Source: CAWEPK01 sp963835595
GTDB taxonomy: Bacteria; Desulfobacterota; Syntrophorhabdia; Syntrophorhabdales; WCHB1-27
DNA: 64,000 nt
NCBI GenBank assembly: GCA_963835595.1
Contig: CAWIGL010000001.1
Coordinates: 77,665-141,664, forward strand
Direction: 5' to 3'
This document shows positions 35,381 through 43,838 of this stretch, in pieces. Made by a program: the position numbers and the translations under genes. Position 1 is the stretch's first letter. The number at the start of each line of letters is the position of its first letter. Below the pieces are notes generated by a model that saw nothing but the letters and a program-made list of their open reading frames with translations, did no database searches and was not told the origin of the DNA.

Positions 35381-36048
35381 CACCTCACGCTCTTCTTCGC
35401 AGGTCTTCCTTTCCTTCTCATTGTCGACTCAAGCCCGAACTCCCTTGATACTCTCGCGGACCAGACAGCGCCCCCGAATGGTGCCTGCCGGTTGACGGAC
35501 TTACGTAAACGGTCGAGTTCGTTATCCAGAAGAGAAGTATCTACATATTCGGCCCAGGCCTTGGGTCCATCAATAGGAGACTTGTCAAGCAGCCCCTCGC
35601 CATGACGCCCTAAAGCTTCGTTGTGAGACGACCACGGCCATTCCTTTGCCGATTTAACCATTTTGGCCCTCACCGGATTCCCCTCGATATATCTGAGCAC
35701 CATAAGCAAATGGCTGTCCTCCTGTACCATGAAGCTCTTATACCTCCCCTGCCAAACGTGTCCGCTCGTCTCATAATGCCTGTGATACCGCCGGACATGG
35801 CTCGTCATCAACCATTGCATAAACTTGCTGAGATCGTTGCCCCTAGCGGGGATCACGACCATATGAAAATGATTCGGCATGATGCAATATCCATAGAGCT
35901 TAACAGGACATCTCTCCTTCGCCTCTTTGAGTAATTTTACAAAAGCCTGATAATCGCCATAATCATGGAAAACCTCACTCCTTGCATTTCCTCGATTGAT
36001 GACATGGTAAACAACGTTGTTTTCTAATCCCCTTATTATCCTAGGCAT
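35380..36048 (-). CDS. REP-associated tyrosine transposase (RAYT, IS200-like Y1 family)
   Basis: This 222-residue HUH/Y1 transposase nicks single-stranded DNA at REP sequences. Motifs are VVYHVINRGNARSEVFHD, the HUH pair in GYCIMPNHFHMVVIPA (HFH, about residues 60-62), the catalytic-tyrosine region SHVRRYHRHYETSGHVWQGR and YIEGNPVRAKMVKSAKEWPW with WSS, the RAYT hallmark. The gene lies exactly between inverted copies of its REP motif. RAYTs move or maintain REP elements but rarely themselves. Confidence 0.9.
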   Translation of the reverse strand: MPRIIRGLENNVVYHVINRGNARSEVFHDYGDYQAFVKLLKEAKERCPVKLYGYCIMPNHFHMVVIPARGNDLSKFMQWLMTSHVRRYHRHYETSGHVWQGRYKSFMVQEDSHLLMVLRYIEGNPVRAKMVKSAKEWPWSSHNEALGRHGEGLLDKSPIDGPKAWAEYVDTSLLDNELDRLRKSVNRQAPFGGAVWSARVSREFGLESTMRRKGRPAKKSVR

Positions 36049-36063
36049 GGTCTACGCTTTCTT

Positions 36064-36086
36064 AAAAAAGTAGCCTGTCCCCGTTT
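36064..36086 (-). repeat. REP palindrome, right side of the transposase unit
   Basis: AAAAAAGTAGCCTGTCCCC then GTTT, the inverted copy of 35358-35380 with one difference. The pair bounds a 729-base unit holding the transposase gene. Confidence 0.85.
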
Positions 36087-36131
36087 CTTCCCTATTTCCT
36101 CCATTTCCATTCCTGGCCGGTCATATGGGGC

Positions 36132-36599
36132 TCAACGATGTTTCTTGCGGCCAGAGCCGGGACCGAGTATCTTCGCCAACTTCTTCTGTGAGCAGGCCTC
36201 ACACCAGTACTCGTCCCCTGATTGGGTGAAGGTGCTCGCGCTCAGTTTTATGATCCTACCGCAGATGGCACATCTGGTAGGCTCATAGGCCGGGGGGTTA
36301 TCCAGCTTTTCGAAATTGTACTCGTTCGTCCCATAGTAAACATACATTTCCGCCTCGAACGCCTGCCGGCACTCGGGACAGTCCTTCCAGTGACCGGGGT
36401 GGTCTTCATTATGATGGTAACCGCAGAGCGTATAGTGATTGTGATTCCTGTGACAGCTATTCCGGGTGTAGGAAAATGGCACGTAGCTCGCTTCGTCATC
36501 ACATATCCAGTTCCCGCAGCACTCCGTCTTCGTCAGCTTCTTTTTCTTCCCGCATAGACCGCACCTGGGTCGTTCGGTCTCTGGCTTTTTGTTACCCAT
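36132..36599 (-). CDS. Cys/His-rich zinc-binding protein of unknown role
   Basis: The 155-residue protein is packed with metal-binding motifs: CGLCGKKKKLTKTECCGNWIC at the start, then a His-rich middle (SCHRNHNHYTLCGYHHNEDH with HPGHW), CPECR, and a C-terminal zinc ribbon (CAICGRIIKL ... WCEAC). No enzymatic motif is seen. It resembles conserved hypothetical proteins with the 'VPFSY.RNSC' segment. It lies between two REP pairs, so it may be carried with them. Confidence 0.7.
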   Translation of the reverse strand: MGNKKPETERPRCGLCGKKKKLTKTECCGNWICDDEASYVPFSYTRNSCHRNHNHYTLCGYHHNEDHPGHWKDCPECRQAFEAEMYVYYGTNEYNFEKLDNPPAYEPTRCAICGRIIKLSASTFTQSGDEYWCEACSQKKLAKILGPGSGRKKHR

Positions 36600-36676
36600 T
36601 TAATCTTACCTCCAGATAGGTTCTCCCAATGATGAGTATATGTCATGGATACCGGCCGAAAGTCAAGACAGCGAGG

Positions 36677-36766
36677 AAAAAGGGGACAGGCTACTTTTTT
36701 CACCTTCTTTTTATTGTCGTCTGGCATTGTTTATTCCCTCCCAAAAAAGTAGCCTGTCCCCTTTTT
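36677..36766. repeat. REP doublet (REPIN-like hairpin)
   Basis: Perfect 24-base inverted repeats at 36677-36700 and 36743-36766 with a 42-base loop, sharing GGGGACAGGCTACTTTTTT with the RAYT unit 600 bases away. It has no coding content. This is a typical non-autonomous REPIN that the nearby transposase could act on. Confidence 0.85.
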
Positions 36767-36822
36767 CCTCCCAGGCCTGGAGGAGTCCGACGTAGTATCT
36801 TTCTACGCAGTAACCGATGCCG

Positions 36823-37569
36823 CTAGACTATTACGTTTTTTTCCACGAAGGCTAGCAGTCTCCCCGCCCCTGCCTCCAGCTCCTCGCTCCCGAACCCGCT
36901 TTGCCAGGCGCCGGGGCGGACGAGGTCGGATACGACCAGGAAGGCCGCGGCCTTCAAGCCTTTATAGCTGCATACAGCGTAGAGGGAGGCAGTCTCCATA
37001 TCGACGCCGAGGACGCCTTCTTGCGCGTATCGTGCGACCTTGCCCGCCGTCTCCCTGTAGATGGCGTCCGTCGTCCAGACCGTCCCGGCAAGAAAGCCCG
37101 CATCGCGGGCCGATGCCTGCCGGTCGGCAGCCCACGGAGAGGCAACAAGGGCCTCATCTTCTTCGAGATAATGCCGAGAAACCCCGTCCTCACGGAGGGC
37201 GGCGGTCGCCAGGATGACGTCCCCCGGACGCGCGGCCTCGCTGATGCCGCCGCAATAGCCCCACATGCAGAGCTCGGAGACGCCGAAAGCGGCAAGCTCT
37301 TCGACGAGTGCAGCCAGCGCAGGCCCGCCTATCTGCGACCGCGCGAGCACCGCGCCGCCGCCCGCCGTCTTGTAAATCCGCCGGAACGGGAGCCACGCGG
37401 CAACGGGGGTCGCGCCGCTGCGGCGCACGAGGGCGGAGAGGTCGGCAGGCGTGAAGACGATCACTGCCCGCTGCGGCAGGCTGAGGTCTTCGGGACGCTT
37501 CTTTGTAAAGGCGAGTACGAGCTCTTTAGCGGCGAGTGCGGGCGGCGATGGGTCAAAAAGCCAACTCAT
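36823..37569 (-). CDS. Nucleoside phosphorylase family protein
   Basis: The 248-residue protein is of the purine-nucleoside/uridine phosphorylase (PNP_UDP) fold. Segments are SQIGGPALAALVEELAAFG, CMWGYCGGISEAARPGDVIL (phosphate and base site), TVWTTDAIYRET and the substrate motif GVLGVDMETASLYAVCSYKG with the conserved MET followed by VVSDL. Such enzymes split nucleosides with phosphate to free the base. The start overlaps the end of the HIT gene by 17 bases, so the two are one operon with the HNH gene upstream. Confidence 0.88.
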   Translation of the reverse strand: MSWLFDPSPPALAAKELVLAFTKKRPEDLSLPQRAVIVFTPADLSALVRRSGATPVAAWLPFRRIYKTAGGGAVLARSQIGGPALAALVEELAAFGVSELCMWGYCGGISEAARPGDVILATAALREDGVSRHYLEEDEALVASPWAADRQASARDAGFLAGTVWTTDAIYRETAGKVARYAQEGVLGVDMETASLYAVCSYKGLKAAAFLVVSDLVRPGAWQSGFGSEELEAGAGRLLAFVEKNVIV

Positions 37570-38044
37570 GCACCTTTTCCTTGAGCTTCCTGTAAGACTC
37601 GTAAAGGTGCTCCGAGATGACCTTCGTCTCCCCTATCGCAGGCATAAAATTGGTGTCGCCGACCCACCGCGGGACGACGTGGATGTGCAGGTGCTCTTCG
37701 AGGCCGGCGCCCGCCGCCTTACCCACGTTGATCCCTATGTTCAGCCCCTGCGCGTTGAAGGACCCGCGCAAGGCGGACGAGACGAGGCGCACGAGGCCCA
37801 TCATGTCGAGCATCTCCTCGTCGGTTATCTCCTCGATCGAGCCCACGTGTCTTTCCGGCACGACCATGACGTGGCCGTTGGCGTAAGGGTAGCGGTTCAT
37901 GACGGCGAATGCGCGCCCTTTCCTTACGAGCACGAGGGCGGATTCGTCGTCCTTCGGGTCGATGCACAGGAAACAGGGCTGCTTGCCCGTTTTTTGCGGT
38001 GCGCCTATATACTCCATCCTCCAGGGCGCCCATATGCGCTTCAT
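37553..38044 (-). CDS. HIT-family nucleotide hydrolase/phosphorylase
   Basis: The 163-residue protein has the histidine triad EEHLHIHVVPRW (HxHxHxx) near residue 112 and the entry motif CFLCIDPKDDES with LVLVRKGRAFAVMNRYPYANGHVMVVPERHV. This 'WAPWRMEYI' type is close to the AP4A phosphorylase-like HIT branch, which cleaves dinucleoside polyphosphates or similar nucleotides. It is the middle gene of a minus-strand trio, 1 base after the HNH gene. Confidence 0.92.
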   Translation of the reverse strand: MKRIWAPWRMEYIGAPQKTGKQPCFLCIDPKDDESALVLVRKGRAFAVMNRYPYANGHVMVVPERHVGSIEEITDEEMLDMMGLVRLVSSALRGSFNAQGLNIGINVGKAAGAGLEEHLHIHVVPRWVGDTNFMPAIGETKVISEHLYESYRKLKEKVHELAF

Positions 38045-38045
38045 C

Positions 38046-38558
38046 TCAATCCCTCATGAATACGTAGTCTTTCCAGTAATCGGGGAAGCCCCCGGCGCCG
38101 AGGCCCAGCATCAGCACGTGCGCGCCGCTCGGGCGGCCTGGCCTTTTCAGGGGTATCATGGCCGCCTCCTCCGGGAGCCTGTCGCCCTTCCTGTGGTTGC
38201 AGTAAATACACGAGGTCACGATGTTCGTCCATTCGGTCAGACCGCCCCTCGACCGGGGCGTGATGTGGTCGCAGGTGAGGTGCTTGGCGTCGAACCGCTC
38301 ACCGCAGTACTGGCACTTGTAGCCGTCGCGGAGGAAAACGTTCTTCCTTGAGAACCGCACGCGGAGCTTGTTGGGACGCACGAAGGTGAGGAGCCTGACG
38401 ACCGCCGGAAGGCGGACCCGCATCGAGACGCTATGCACCTCCCGGTCATACTCCCTGATTACCTCGACCTTTTCAAGGAACAGGAGCGTGACCGCCTTTT
38501 TCCACGAAACCACCGCGAGAGGCTCGAACGTGGTGTTGAGAAGCAGCGTCCGGTCCAT
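38046..38558 (-). CDS. HNH endonuclease
   Basis: The 170-residue protein has a zinc-binding CxxC pair (YKCQYCGERF and CIYCNHRKG) around the HNH core TCDHITPRSRGGLTEWTNIV. The N-terminal 70 residues (LLLNTTFEPLAVVSWKKAV) are the usual extension of the stand-alone HNH family found in many free-living bacteria outside phage contexts. The role is unknown. It heads the trio with HIT and phosphorylase genes, which may be chance. Confidence 0.9.
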   Translation of the reverse strand: MDRTLLLNTTFEPLAVVSWKKAVTLLFLEKVEVIREYDREVHSVSMRVRLPAVVRLLTFVRPNKLRVRFSRKNVFLRDGYKCQYCGERFDAKHLTCDHITPRSRGGLTEWTNIVTSCIYCNHRKGDRLPEEAAMIPLKRPGRPSGAHVLMLGLGAGGFPDYWKDYVFMRD

Positions 38559-38678
38559 GAACGTATTATCAATAACGTGTTTTCGGGGCAGTTGTCAAGC
38601 GGGGGGCGGCGGAGCGCTTGGCGACCTGCCCTATTCTTTTATCGCGTTCTCAGTTTTTTGGATCGCAGGGAAGGGTAG

Positions 38679-38909
38679 CTATTTTTCGATCAGGCTGAGA
38701 AATTCGTCTCTCGATAGGTCCACGTCCCGCCGGATTTTCGAGAAGAGGCCCGGTCCGATCGTTTCCTTTGCATGAACGGGGATGACCGTGGCCCTTCCAT
38801 CCGGGTGTTTCATGAAGATATGGCTTCCTCTTTGCCTGTCAACACTGAAGCCTATCTTTTGAAGGATCGAAACAAGATCAGCGCCGGTAAGTGCCGGAAG
38901 GTCCCTCAT
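38679..38909 (-). CDS. hicA: HicA mRNA interferase toxin
   Basis: The 76-residue dsRBD-like toxin has the active-site histidine segment RQRGSHIFMKHP, preceded by ADLVSILQKIGFSVD and followed by TVIPVHAKETIGPGLFSKIRR. HicA cleaves mRNA and tmRNA. The ATG at 38909 overlaps the hicB stop by 4 bases, so here the antitoxin gene comes first, the reverse of the E. coli order. Confidence 0.92.
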   Translation of the reverse strand: MRDLPALTGADLVSILQKIGFSVDRQRGSHIFMKHPDGRATVIPVHAKETIGPGLFSKIRRDVDLSRDEFLSLIEK

Positions 38910-39115
38910 ACGGCTACTTGCTGAATTCCGACGAATTCCATGGCGGGGAGGTCTTCTCCGTATGCCTCCAGACAAAGCTGGATCGACTCCTTGACTCTTT
39001 CGAGAAGCTCGTCTAGGGAACGTGCCTGTGTGTGGCATCCTTTCAGTTCCGGGACATCCCCCACATAATACCCTTCTTCGTCCCGTTCGATGAGCACCGT
39101 AAATTGCCTTGCCAT
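38906..39115 (-). CDS. hicB: HicB antitoxin
   Basis: A 69-residue HicB protein with the partial RNase H fold FTVLIERDEEGYYVGDVPEL, then KGCHTQARSLDELLERVKES. It neutralises HicA by covering its active site. The DNA-binding C-terminal domain of longer HicB proteins is absent or very short. GGGAGG stands 5 bases before the ATG at 39115. Confidence 0.92.
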   Translation of the reverse strand: MARQFTVLIERDEEGYYVGDVPELKGCHTQARSLDELLERVKESIQLCLEAYGEDLPAMEFVGIQQVAV

Positions 39116-39135
39116 GCGCACCTCCCTGTTCTTGC

Positions 39136-39163
39136 AATATACCAGATATACGGACATTGTCAA
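39136..39163 (-). promoter_or_regulatory. Sigma-70 promoter of hicBA
   Basis: On the minus strand TTGACA (39163-39158) and TATATT (39141-39136) are 16 bases apart, 20 bases before the hicB start. GTATAT occurs twice between and in the -10, a possible autoregulatory site. Confidence 0.7.
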
Positions 39164-39245
39164 CCTGGCGATGATTGCGCTTCTCGCGGATGCGGAAAGG
39201 CAGGGTGCATTTTGCTCCACCGGCCGCCCGCAGCGCCCGAATAAA

Positions 39246-39274
39246 TTGACAAACCCAGGCGCGGGAACAATACT
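39246..39274 (+). promoter_or_regulatory. Sigma-70 promoter of the nuo operon
   Basis: TTGACA at 39246-39251 and AATACT at 39269-39274 with 17 bases between, 12 bases before the nuoA ATG. Divergent from the hicBA promoter. Confidence 0.65.
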
Positions 39275-39286
39275 AAACAAAAGCTC

Positions 39287-39694
39287 ATGGATGCGAACGG
39301 CGCACAGGCAGTGCTATGGCCCCTCGCCGCCTATGCGGCGGCGGTAGCGCTGCTTGCCGCCTTCATGGTCGTCTCGTCGCACCTCCTGGGGCAGCGCCAC
39401 AAAGACGCCCAGACGGGCGAGCCTTACGAGTCGGGCATAAAGCCGACGGGGGCCGCGTGGATCCACTTCGACGTCAAGTATTACCTGATCGCCATGTTCT
39501 TCGTGATCTTCGACGTCGAGAGCGTATTCATATATGCGTGGGCGGTCGCGCTGCGCCAGGCGGGATGGCCTGGGTTCACGGCAATGGCGGTCTTCGTCGG
39601 ACTGCTCCTGGCTGCGCTTGCCTACCTGTGGCGCATGGGCGGCCTCGACTGGGCCGTCTTCGCCGGCGCTAAAGACAGACGGCCGCAAGGCTAA
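39287..39694 (+). CDS. nuoA: NADH-quinone oxidoreductase subunit A
   Basis: NuoA is a three-helix membrane subunit of complex I. The 135-residue protein has the conserved loop EPYESGIKPTGAAWIHFDVK (usually ..YECG..P.G..) followed by YYLIAMFFVIFDVESVFIYA, with the essential acidic residues in FDVE. It begins the nuoA-N operon, 20 bases before nuoB. Confidence 0.95.
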   Translation: MDANGAQAVLWPLAAYAAAVALLAAFMVVSSHLLGQRHKDAQTGEPYESGIKPTGAAWIHFDVKYYLIAMFFVIFDVESVFIYAWAVALRQAGWPGFTAMAVFVGLLLAALAYLWRMGGLDWAVFAGAKDRRPQG

Positions 39695-39714
39695 GACATA
39701 AAGGGAGGAGACCT

Positions 39715-40323
39715 ATGGCGGGCGGGGAGAAGAAGATGCCCCAGGGAGGCGGCGAGGCCGCCCCCGGCGTCATCCTCTCGCGGCTTTCCGACCTCGTCGC
39801 ATGGGGGCGCAAGAACTCGCTCTGGCCGCTCAATTTCGGCACCTCCTGCTGCTTTATAGAGATGGCGGCGAGCGTCACGCCGAGGCATGACATCGCCCGC
39901 TTCGGCGCGGAGGTGCTCCGGGGCAGCCCGCGCGAGGCGGATGTCCTCATCATCGCAGGCACAGTCTTCAAAAAGGTCGCCCCCGTCATAAAGCGCCTCT
40001 ACGAGCAGATGATGGAGCCGCGATGGGTCATCTCGATGGGCGCGTGCGCCAATTCCGGCGGCATGTACGACATTTACAGCGTCGTGCAGGGCGTGGACAG
40101 TTTTCTGCCCGTAGACGTCTACGTGCCCGGCTGCCCGCCCAGGCCGGAGGCGCTCATGGAGGGGCTGCTGATGCTCAGGGAGGTCGTCGATAAAGAGAGG
40201 CGGCCCTTGAGCTGGGTCGCGGGCGGCGGGCGGGTCGTCAGGCCGGAGATGGCGTCCGCAAGAGAGACGAAGCGCGCGGCGCGCCGGGCACAGGGGCGCC
40301 TGCGGCCGCCGGACGAGATATGA
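39715..40323 (+). CDS. nuoB: NADH-quinone oxidoreductase subunit B
   Basis: NuoB carries cluster N2, the last iron-sulfur centre before quinone. The 202-residue protein has the ligand cysteines in FGTSCCFIEM, GACANSGGMY and VPGCPPRPEALMEG. An N-terminal extension of about 20 residues is Gly/Lys-rich, and the C-terminus has a basic tail (TKRAARRAQGRLRPP). The ATG of nuoCD overlaps the stop by 4 bases. Confidence 0.96.
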   Translation: MAGGEKKMPQGGGEAAPGVILSRLSDLVAWGRKNSLWPLNFGTSCCFIEMAASVTPRHDIARFGAEVLRGSPREADVLIIAGTVFKKVAPVIKRLYEQMMEPRWVISMGACANSGGMYDIYSVVQGVDSFLPVDVYVPGCPPRPEALMEGLLMLREVVDKERRPLSWVAGGGRVVRPEMASARETKRAARRAQGRLRPPDEI

Positions 40324-42074
40324 ACGCCATCGACCACACTCCTATCATCGCCGAGATGGAGCACCGCTTCGGCAAAGGCGCGCTTACGCCTCAAGCCACG
40401 ATCGACGGCGTCCCAACGGTCTGGGCGCAAAAAAACGCGGTCCCTGACGTGCTCGCCTACCTTAAGAACGAGGCGGCCGGACCCTACCGTATGCTCTGCG
40501 ACCTGACCGCAATCGACGAGCGGGTCAGGGCGCACAGGGACGGCCAGCCTGAGAGCGACTTCACGGTGGTCTACCAGCTTCTGTCATTCGAGCGCAACGG
40601 GGACATTAGGATAAAGACCGGCCTTCGCGACGGCGGCCTCTCCGTCCCGACCGCCACCCGCCTGTTCCCGAACGCGGGCTGGTACGAGCGCGAGGCTTAC
40701 GATATGTTCGGCATCGATTTTAATGGCCACCCCGACCTGCGGCGCATATTGATGCCGCCCCTCTGGGAGGGACACCCCCTGCGGAAGGACCATCCTGCCA
40801 GGGCGACGGAGATGGGCCTTTATGAGCTGCCCGACGAGAGAGAGGCGGCGGAGCAGGAGGCCCTGAAGCTCAGGCCCGAGGCGTTCGGCATCGGGCGCGG
40901 CGGGAGCGATACGGATTTCATGTACCTCAACTTCGGCCCCCACCATCCGGGCAGCCACGGCATTTTCTGCGTGATGCTCGCCCTCGACGGTGAGGAGATC
41001 GTCGGCGCTGTCCCCGACATCGGCTACCACCACAGGGGCGCGGAGAAGATGGGGGAGCGCCAGTCCTGGCACACCTTTATCCCCTACACGGACCGCATCG
41101 ACTACCTCGCCGGCGTAGCGAACGAGCTACCCTATCTGCTTGCAGTCGAGCGCCTGGCGGGCGTCGAGGTCCCTGAGAAGGCGCAGGTGATAAGGGTGAT
41201 GATGACGGAGCTCTTCCGCATCGCGAGCCACCTCGTCTGGTACGGGACCTTCGCCCAGGACTTAGGCGCCCTCTCCCCCGTCTTTTACACGTTCTACGAC
41301 AGGGAAGAGGTTTTCAGGATCATCGAGGCCATATCCGGCTTCCGCATGCACCCCATCTGGTTCCGCATCGGCGGTGTCGCTGCCGACCTGCCGAAAGGGT
41401 GGGACCGCCTCGTGGCCGATTTCCTGCGCTACCTGCCGAAGCGCCTCAAGGAGTACGACACGGTCGTTATGGGCAACCGCATCGTCAAGGCGCGCACCAT
41501 AGGCGTAGGCGCTATTACGGCGGACGAGGCCATTGACTGGGGCTTCACCGGGCCTTACTTGCGGGCGTGCGGCATGGAGTGGGACTTCCGCAAGATGCGC
41601 CCCTATTCCGGTTACGAGCGGTTCGCCTTCGACATCCCCACGGGCGGCCGGGGCGACTGCTACGACAGGGCAGCGGTGCGCGTCGAGGAGATGCGCCAAA
41701 GCCTGCGGATCATCGGGCAGTGCCTCGAAAACATGCCGGCCGGGCCTTACAAGGCCGGCGAGACAGGGGCCGTGCCGCCATTAAAAGAGCGCACCATGCG
41801 CGACATAGAGACGCTCATCCACCATTTCCTCGAAGTGAGCTGGGGGCCCGTCATACCCCCCGGCGAGGCGATGGCGGGCACAGAGGGGCCGAAGGGCTAT
41901 AACAGCTATTACCTCGTGAGCGACGGCGATACAGGGTCGTACAGGACGCGGATCAGGACGCCGTCCTTCGCCCACCTCCAGGGCGTGCCGCTTCTGTGCA
42001 GGGGGGCGATGATCCCGGACCTCGTGGCGATACTGGGTAGCTTGGACTTTGTTATGGGGGACTGCGACCGGTGA
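40320..42074 (+). CDS. nuoCD: NADH-quinone oxidoreductase fused subunit C/D
   Basis: The 584-residue fusion has the NuoC (30-kDa) part in residues 1-160 (WYEREAYDMFGIDFNGHPDL, RRILMPPLWEGHPLRKDHP) and the NuoD (49-kDa) part from about residue 205 (FNFGPHHPGSHGIFCVMLAL, DIGYHHRGAEKM, PYTDRIDYL, ending near FVMGDCDR). NuoD lines the quinone pocket. The C-D fusion and the gene order match E. coli. It lies between nuoB and nuoE with overlaps or 1-base gaps. Confidence 0.95.
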   Translation: MNAIDHTPIIAEMEHRFGKGALTPQATIDGVPTVWAQKNAVPDVLAYLKNEAAGPYRMLCDLTAIDERVRAHRDGQPESDFTVVYQLLSFERNGDIRIKTGLRDGGLSVPTATRLFPNAGWYEREAYDMFGIDFNGHPDLRRILMPPLWEGHPLRKDHPARATEMGLYELPDEREAAEQEALKLRPEAFGIGRGGSDTDFMYLNFGPHHPGSHGIFCVMLALDGEEIVGAVPDIGYHHRGAEKMGERQSWHTFIPYTDRIDYLAGVANELPYLLAVERLAGVEVPEKAQVIRVMMTELFRIASHLVWYGTFAQDLGALSPVFYTFYDREEVFRIIEAISGFRMHPIWFRIGGVAADLPKGWDRLVADFLRYLPKRLKEYDTVVMGNRIVKARTIGVGAITADEAIDWGFTGPYLRACGMEWDFRKMRPYSGYERFAFDIPTGGRGDCYDRAAVRVEEMRQSLRIIGQCLENMPAGPYKAGETGAVPPLKERTMRDIETLIHHFLEVSWGPVIPPGEAMAGTEGPKGYNSYYLVSDGDTGSYRTRIRTPSFAHLQGVPLLCRGAMIPDLVAILGSLDFVMGDCDR

Positions 42075-42075
42075 T

Positions 42076-42540
42076 ATGCTGACCGACGAAGAAATAAGGA
42101 AAATTGAAGAAACGGTCCGCATATATCCCCACAGCCGGGCGGGGTGCGTGGAGGCGATGAGGGCGGTCCAGGATAAAAGGGGCTGGGTCGGCGACGCGGA
42201 GATAGCAGAGATCGCCGCCCTCCTCGGCATGACCGCAGACGAGCTCGACGGCGTGGCCACCTTCTACCCCTTCATCTTCAGGAAGCCCGTCGGCAGGCAC
42301 GTGATCAGCGTCTGCGACAGCGTCGCCTGCTGGGTGATGGGTCACGAGGCAGTCCTTGAGGCATTGAATGCGCGCCTGGGCGTCCCCCTCGGCGGCACGA
42401 CGGCAGACGGCAGGTTCACGCTCCTGCCGATCTCCTGCATAGGGGCGTGCGACCGCGCCCCTGCCATTATGATCGACGGCGACCTCCACGGGCCTGTCGC
42501 CCCCGACGCGATACCGGCTATACTGGGCAGGTACAAATGA
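42076..42540 (+). CDS. nuoE: NADH-quinone oxidoreductase subunit E
   Basis: The 154-residue NuoE is a thioredoxin-like subunit holding a 2Fe-2S cluster in the NADH module. Ligand cysteines are in SVCDSVACWVMG and LPISCIGACDRAPA. The N-terminal helical part (IYPHSRAGCVEAMRAVQDKR, then LDGVATFYPFIF) is standard. The start is the ATG at 42076, just after the nuoCD stop. Confidence 0.94.
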   Translation: MLTDEEIRKIEETVRIYPHSRAGCVEAMRAVQDKRGWVGDAEIAEIAALLGMTADELDGVATFYPFIFRKPVGRHVISVCDSVACWVMGHEAVLEALNARLGVPLGGTTADGRFTLLPISCIGACDRAPAIMIDGDLHGPVAPDAIPAILGRYK

Positions 42541-43829
42541 GGGGAAGCACGGAGAAGCCGCTGACCGGCGACATGCGGGCCGACGGAAAGGCCCTCAGCC
42601 TCCCCGAGTACGAAAGGGCAGGCGGCTACGCGGCGCTTAAGAAAGTCCTGCGGGAGATGACGCCCAAAGAGGTGCAGGACGCGGTGAAGGCGGCCAACCT
42701 GCGCGGGCGGGGCGGCGCGGGCTTCCCGACGGGGATGAAGTGGAGCTTCACGCCTATGGGCGAGGGCGCGCCCCATCCGAAGTTCCTCATATCGAACTCG
42801 GACGAGATGGAGCCGGGGGCATTCAAGGACCGGGTGCTGATGGAGGGCAACCCGCACCAGTTGATCGAGGGCATGATTATAGCCGCATACGCGATAGAGG
42901 CCGACGCGGCATATATCTTCTTGCGATGGGGCTACGGCGAGTCGGGCAGCCGGATCGCATCGGCGCTCAGGGAGGCGTACGAAGCAGGTTATCTAGGCCC
43001 GTCTGTTGCCGGGTCGGCCTACGGCCTCGACATGCACGTCCACGTGAGCGCCGGGCGATATATCTGCGGCGAGGAAACGGCCCTTTTGAACGCCCTCGAA
43101 GGCAAGCGGGCCATCCCCAGGGCGAAGCCCCCCTTCCCCGGCACGAACGGCCTTTGGGGACAGCCGACGGTCGTAAACAACGCGGAGACCCTGTCGAACG
43201 TGCCGCATATATTGAGGAACGGGCCGGAATGGTACAAGGGCCTGAGCCTGTCGGCAGACGGCGGGACGAAGGTCTACACGGTGAGCGGCCGGGTCAAAAG
43301 GCCGGGCTTCTGGGAGCTGCCTATGGGCACGACGATCCGGGAGCTCCTGGAGGAGCACGCGGGGGGCATGGTCGAAGGGCGGACGGCCAGGGCGGTCATC
43401 CCCGGCGGCGGCTCGACGGAGTTCGTTATGCCTGAGCTTTTCGACACGCCCATGACCTTCGACGTGATGGAGAAACAGGCGGGCAGCCGCATGGGGACGG
43501 GGACAATGATCGTCCTCGACGACGCGACCTGCCCTGTCGGCATGGTCCGCAACCTGGAGCAGTTCTTCGCCCGCGAGTCCTGCGGCTGGTGCACCCCCTG
43601 CCGGGACGGCCTGCCGTGGGTCGCGCGCCTGCTTGACGACATCGAGGAAGGCAGGGGGAGGCGGGAGGACCTGGAGGTGCTGGCGGAGCACACCTGGTCG
43701 CTCAAGATGCACCACACGTACTGCGCCCTCGCGCCCGGCGCGATGGAGCCGCTCTCGAGCGCCCTGAAGCTCTTCGAGGCCGATTTCATCCGACACATCG
43801 AGGAGAAAAGGTGCCCGTACAGGCATTGA
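42537..43829 (+). CDS. nuoF: NADH-quinone oxidoreductase subunit F
   Basis: The 430-residue NuoF binds NADH, FMN and a 4Fe-4S cluster. Motifs are LRGRGGAGFPTGMKWSF (NADH), NSDEMEPGAFKDR, YICGEETALLNALEGKRAIP, PPFPGTNGLWGQPTVVNNAE (FMN) and the cluster cysteines in ESCGWCTPCRDG plus YCALAPGA. The start is the ATG at 42537, overlapping the nuoE stop (ATGA). Confidence 0.96.
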   Translation: MRGSTEKPLTGDMRADGKALSLPEYERAGGYAALKKVLREMTPKEVQDAVKAANLRGRGGAGFPTGMKWSFTPMGEGAPHPKFLISNSDEMEPGAFKDRVLMEGNPHQLIEGMIIAAYAIEADAAYIFLRWGYGESGSRIASALREAYEAGYLGPSVAGSAYGLDMHVHVSAGRYICGEETALLNALEGKRAIPRAKPPFPGTNGLWGQPTVVNNAETLSNVPHILRNGPEWYKGLSLSADGGTKVYTVSGRVKRPGFWELPMGTTIRELLEEHAGGMVEGRTARAVIPGGGSTEFVMPELFDTPMTFDVMEKQAGSRMGTGTMIVLDDATCPVGMVRNLEQFFARESCGWCTPCRDGLPWVARLLDDIEEGRGRREDLEVLAEHTWSLKMHHTYCALAPGAMEPLSSALKLFEADFIRHIEEKRCPYRH

Positions 43830-43838
43830 ATCGCTACT

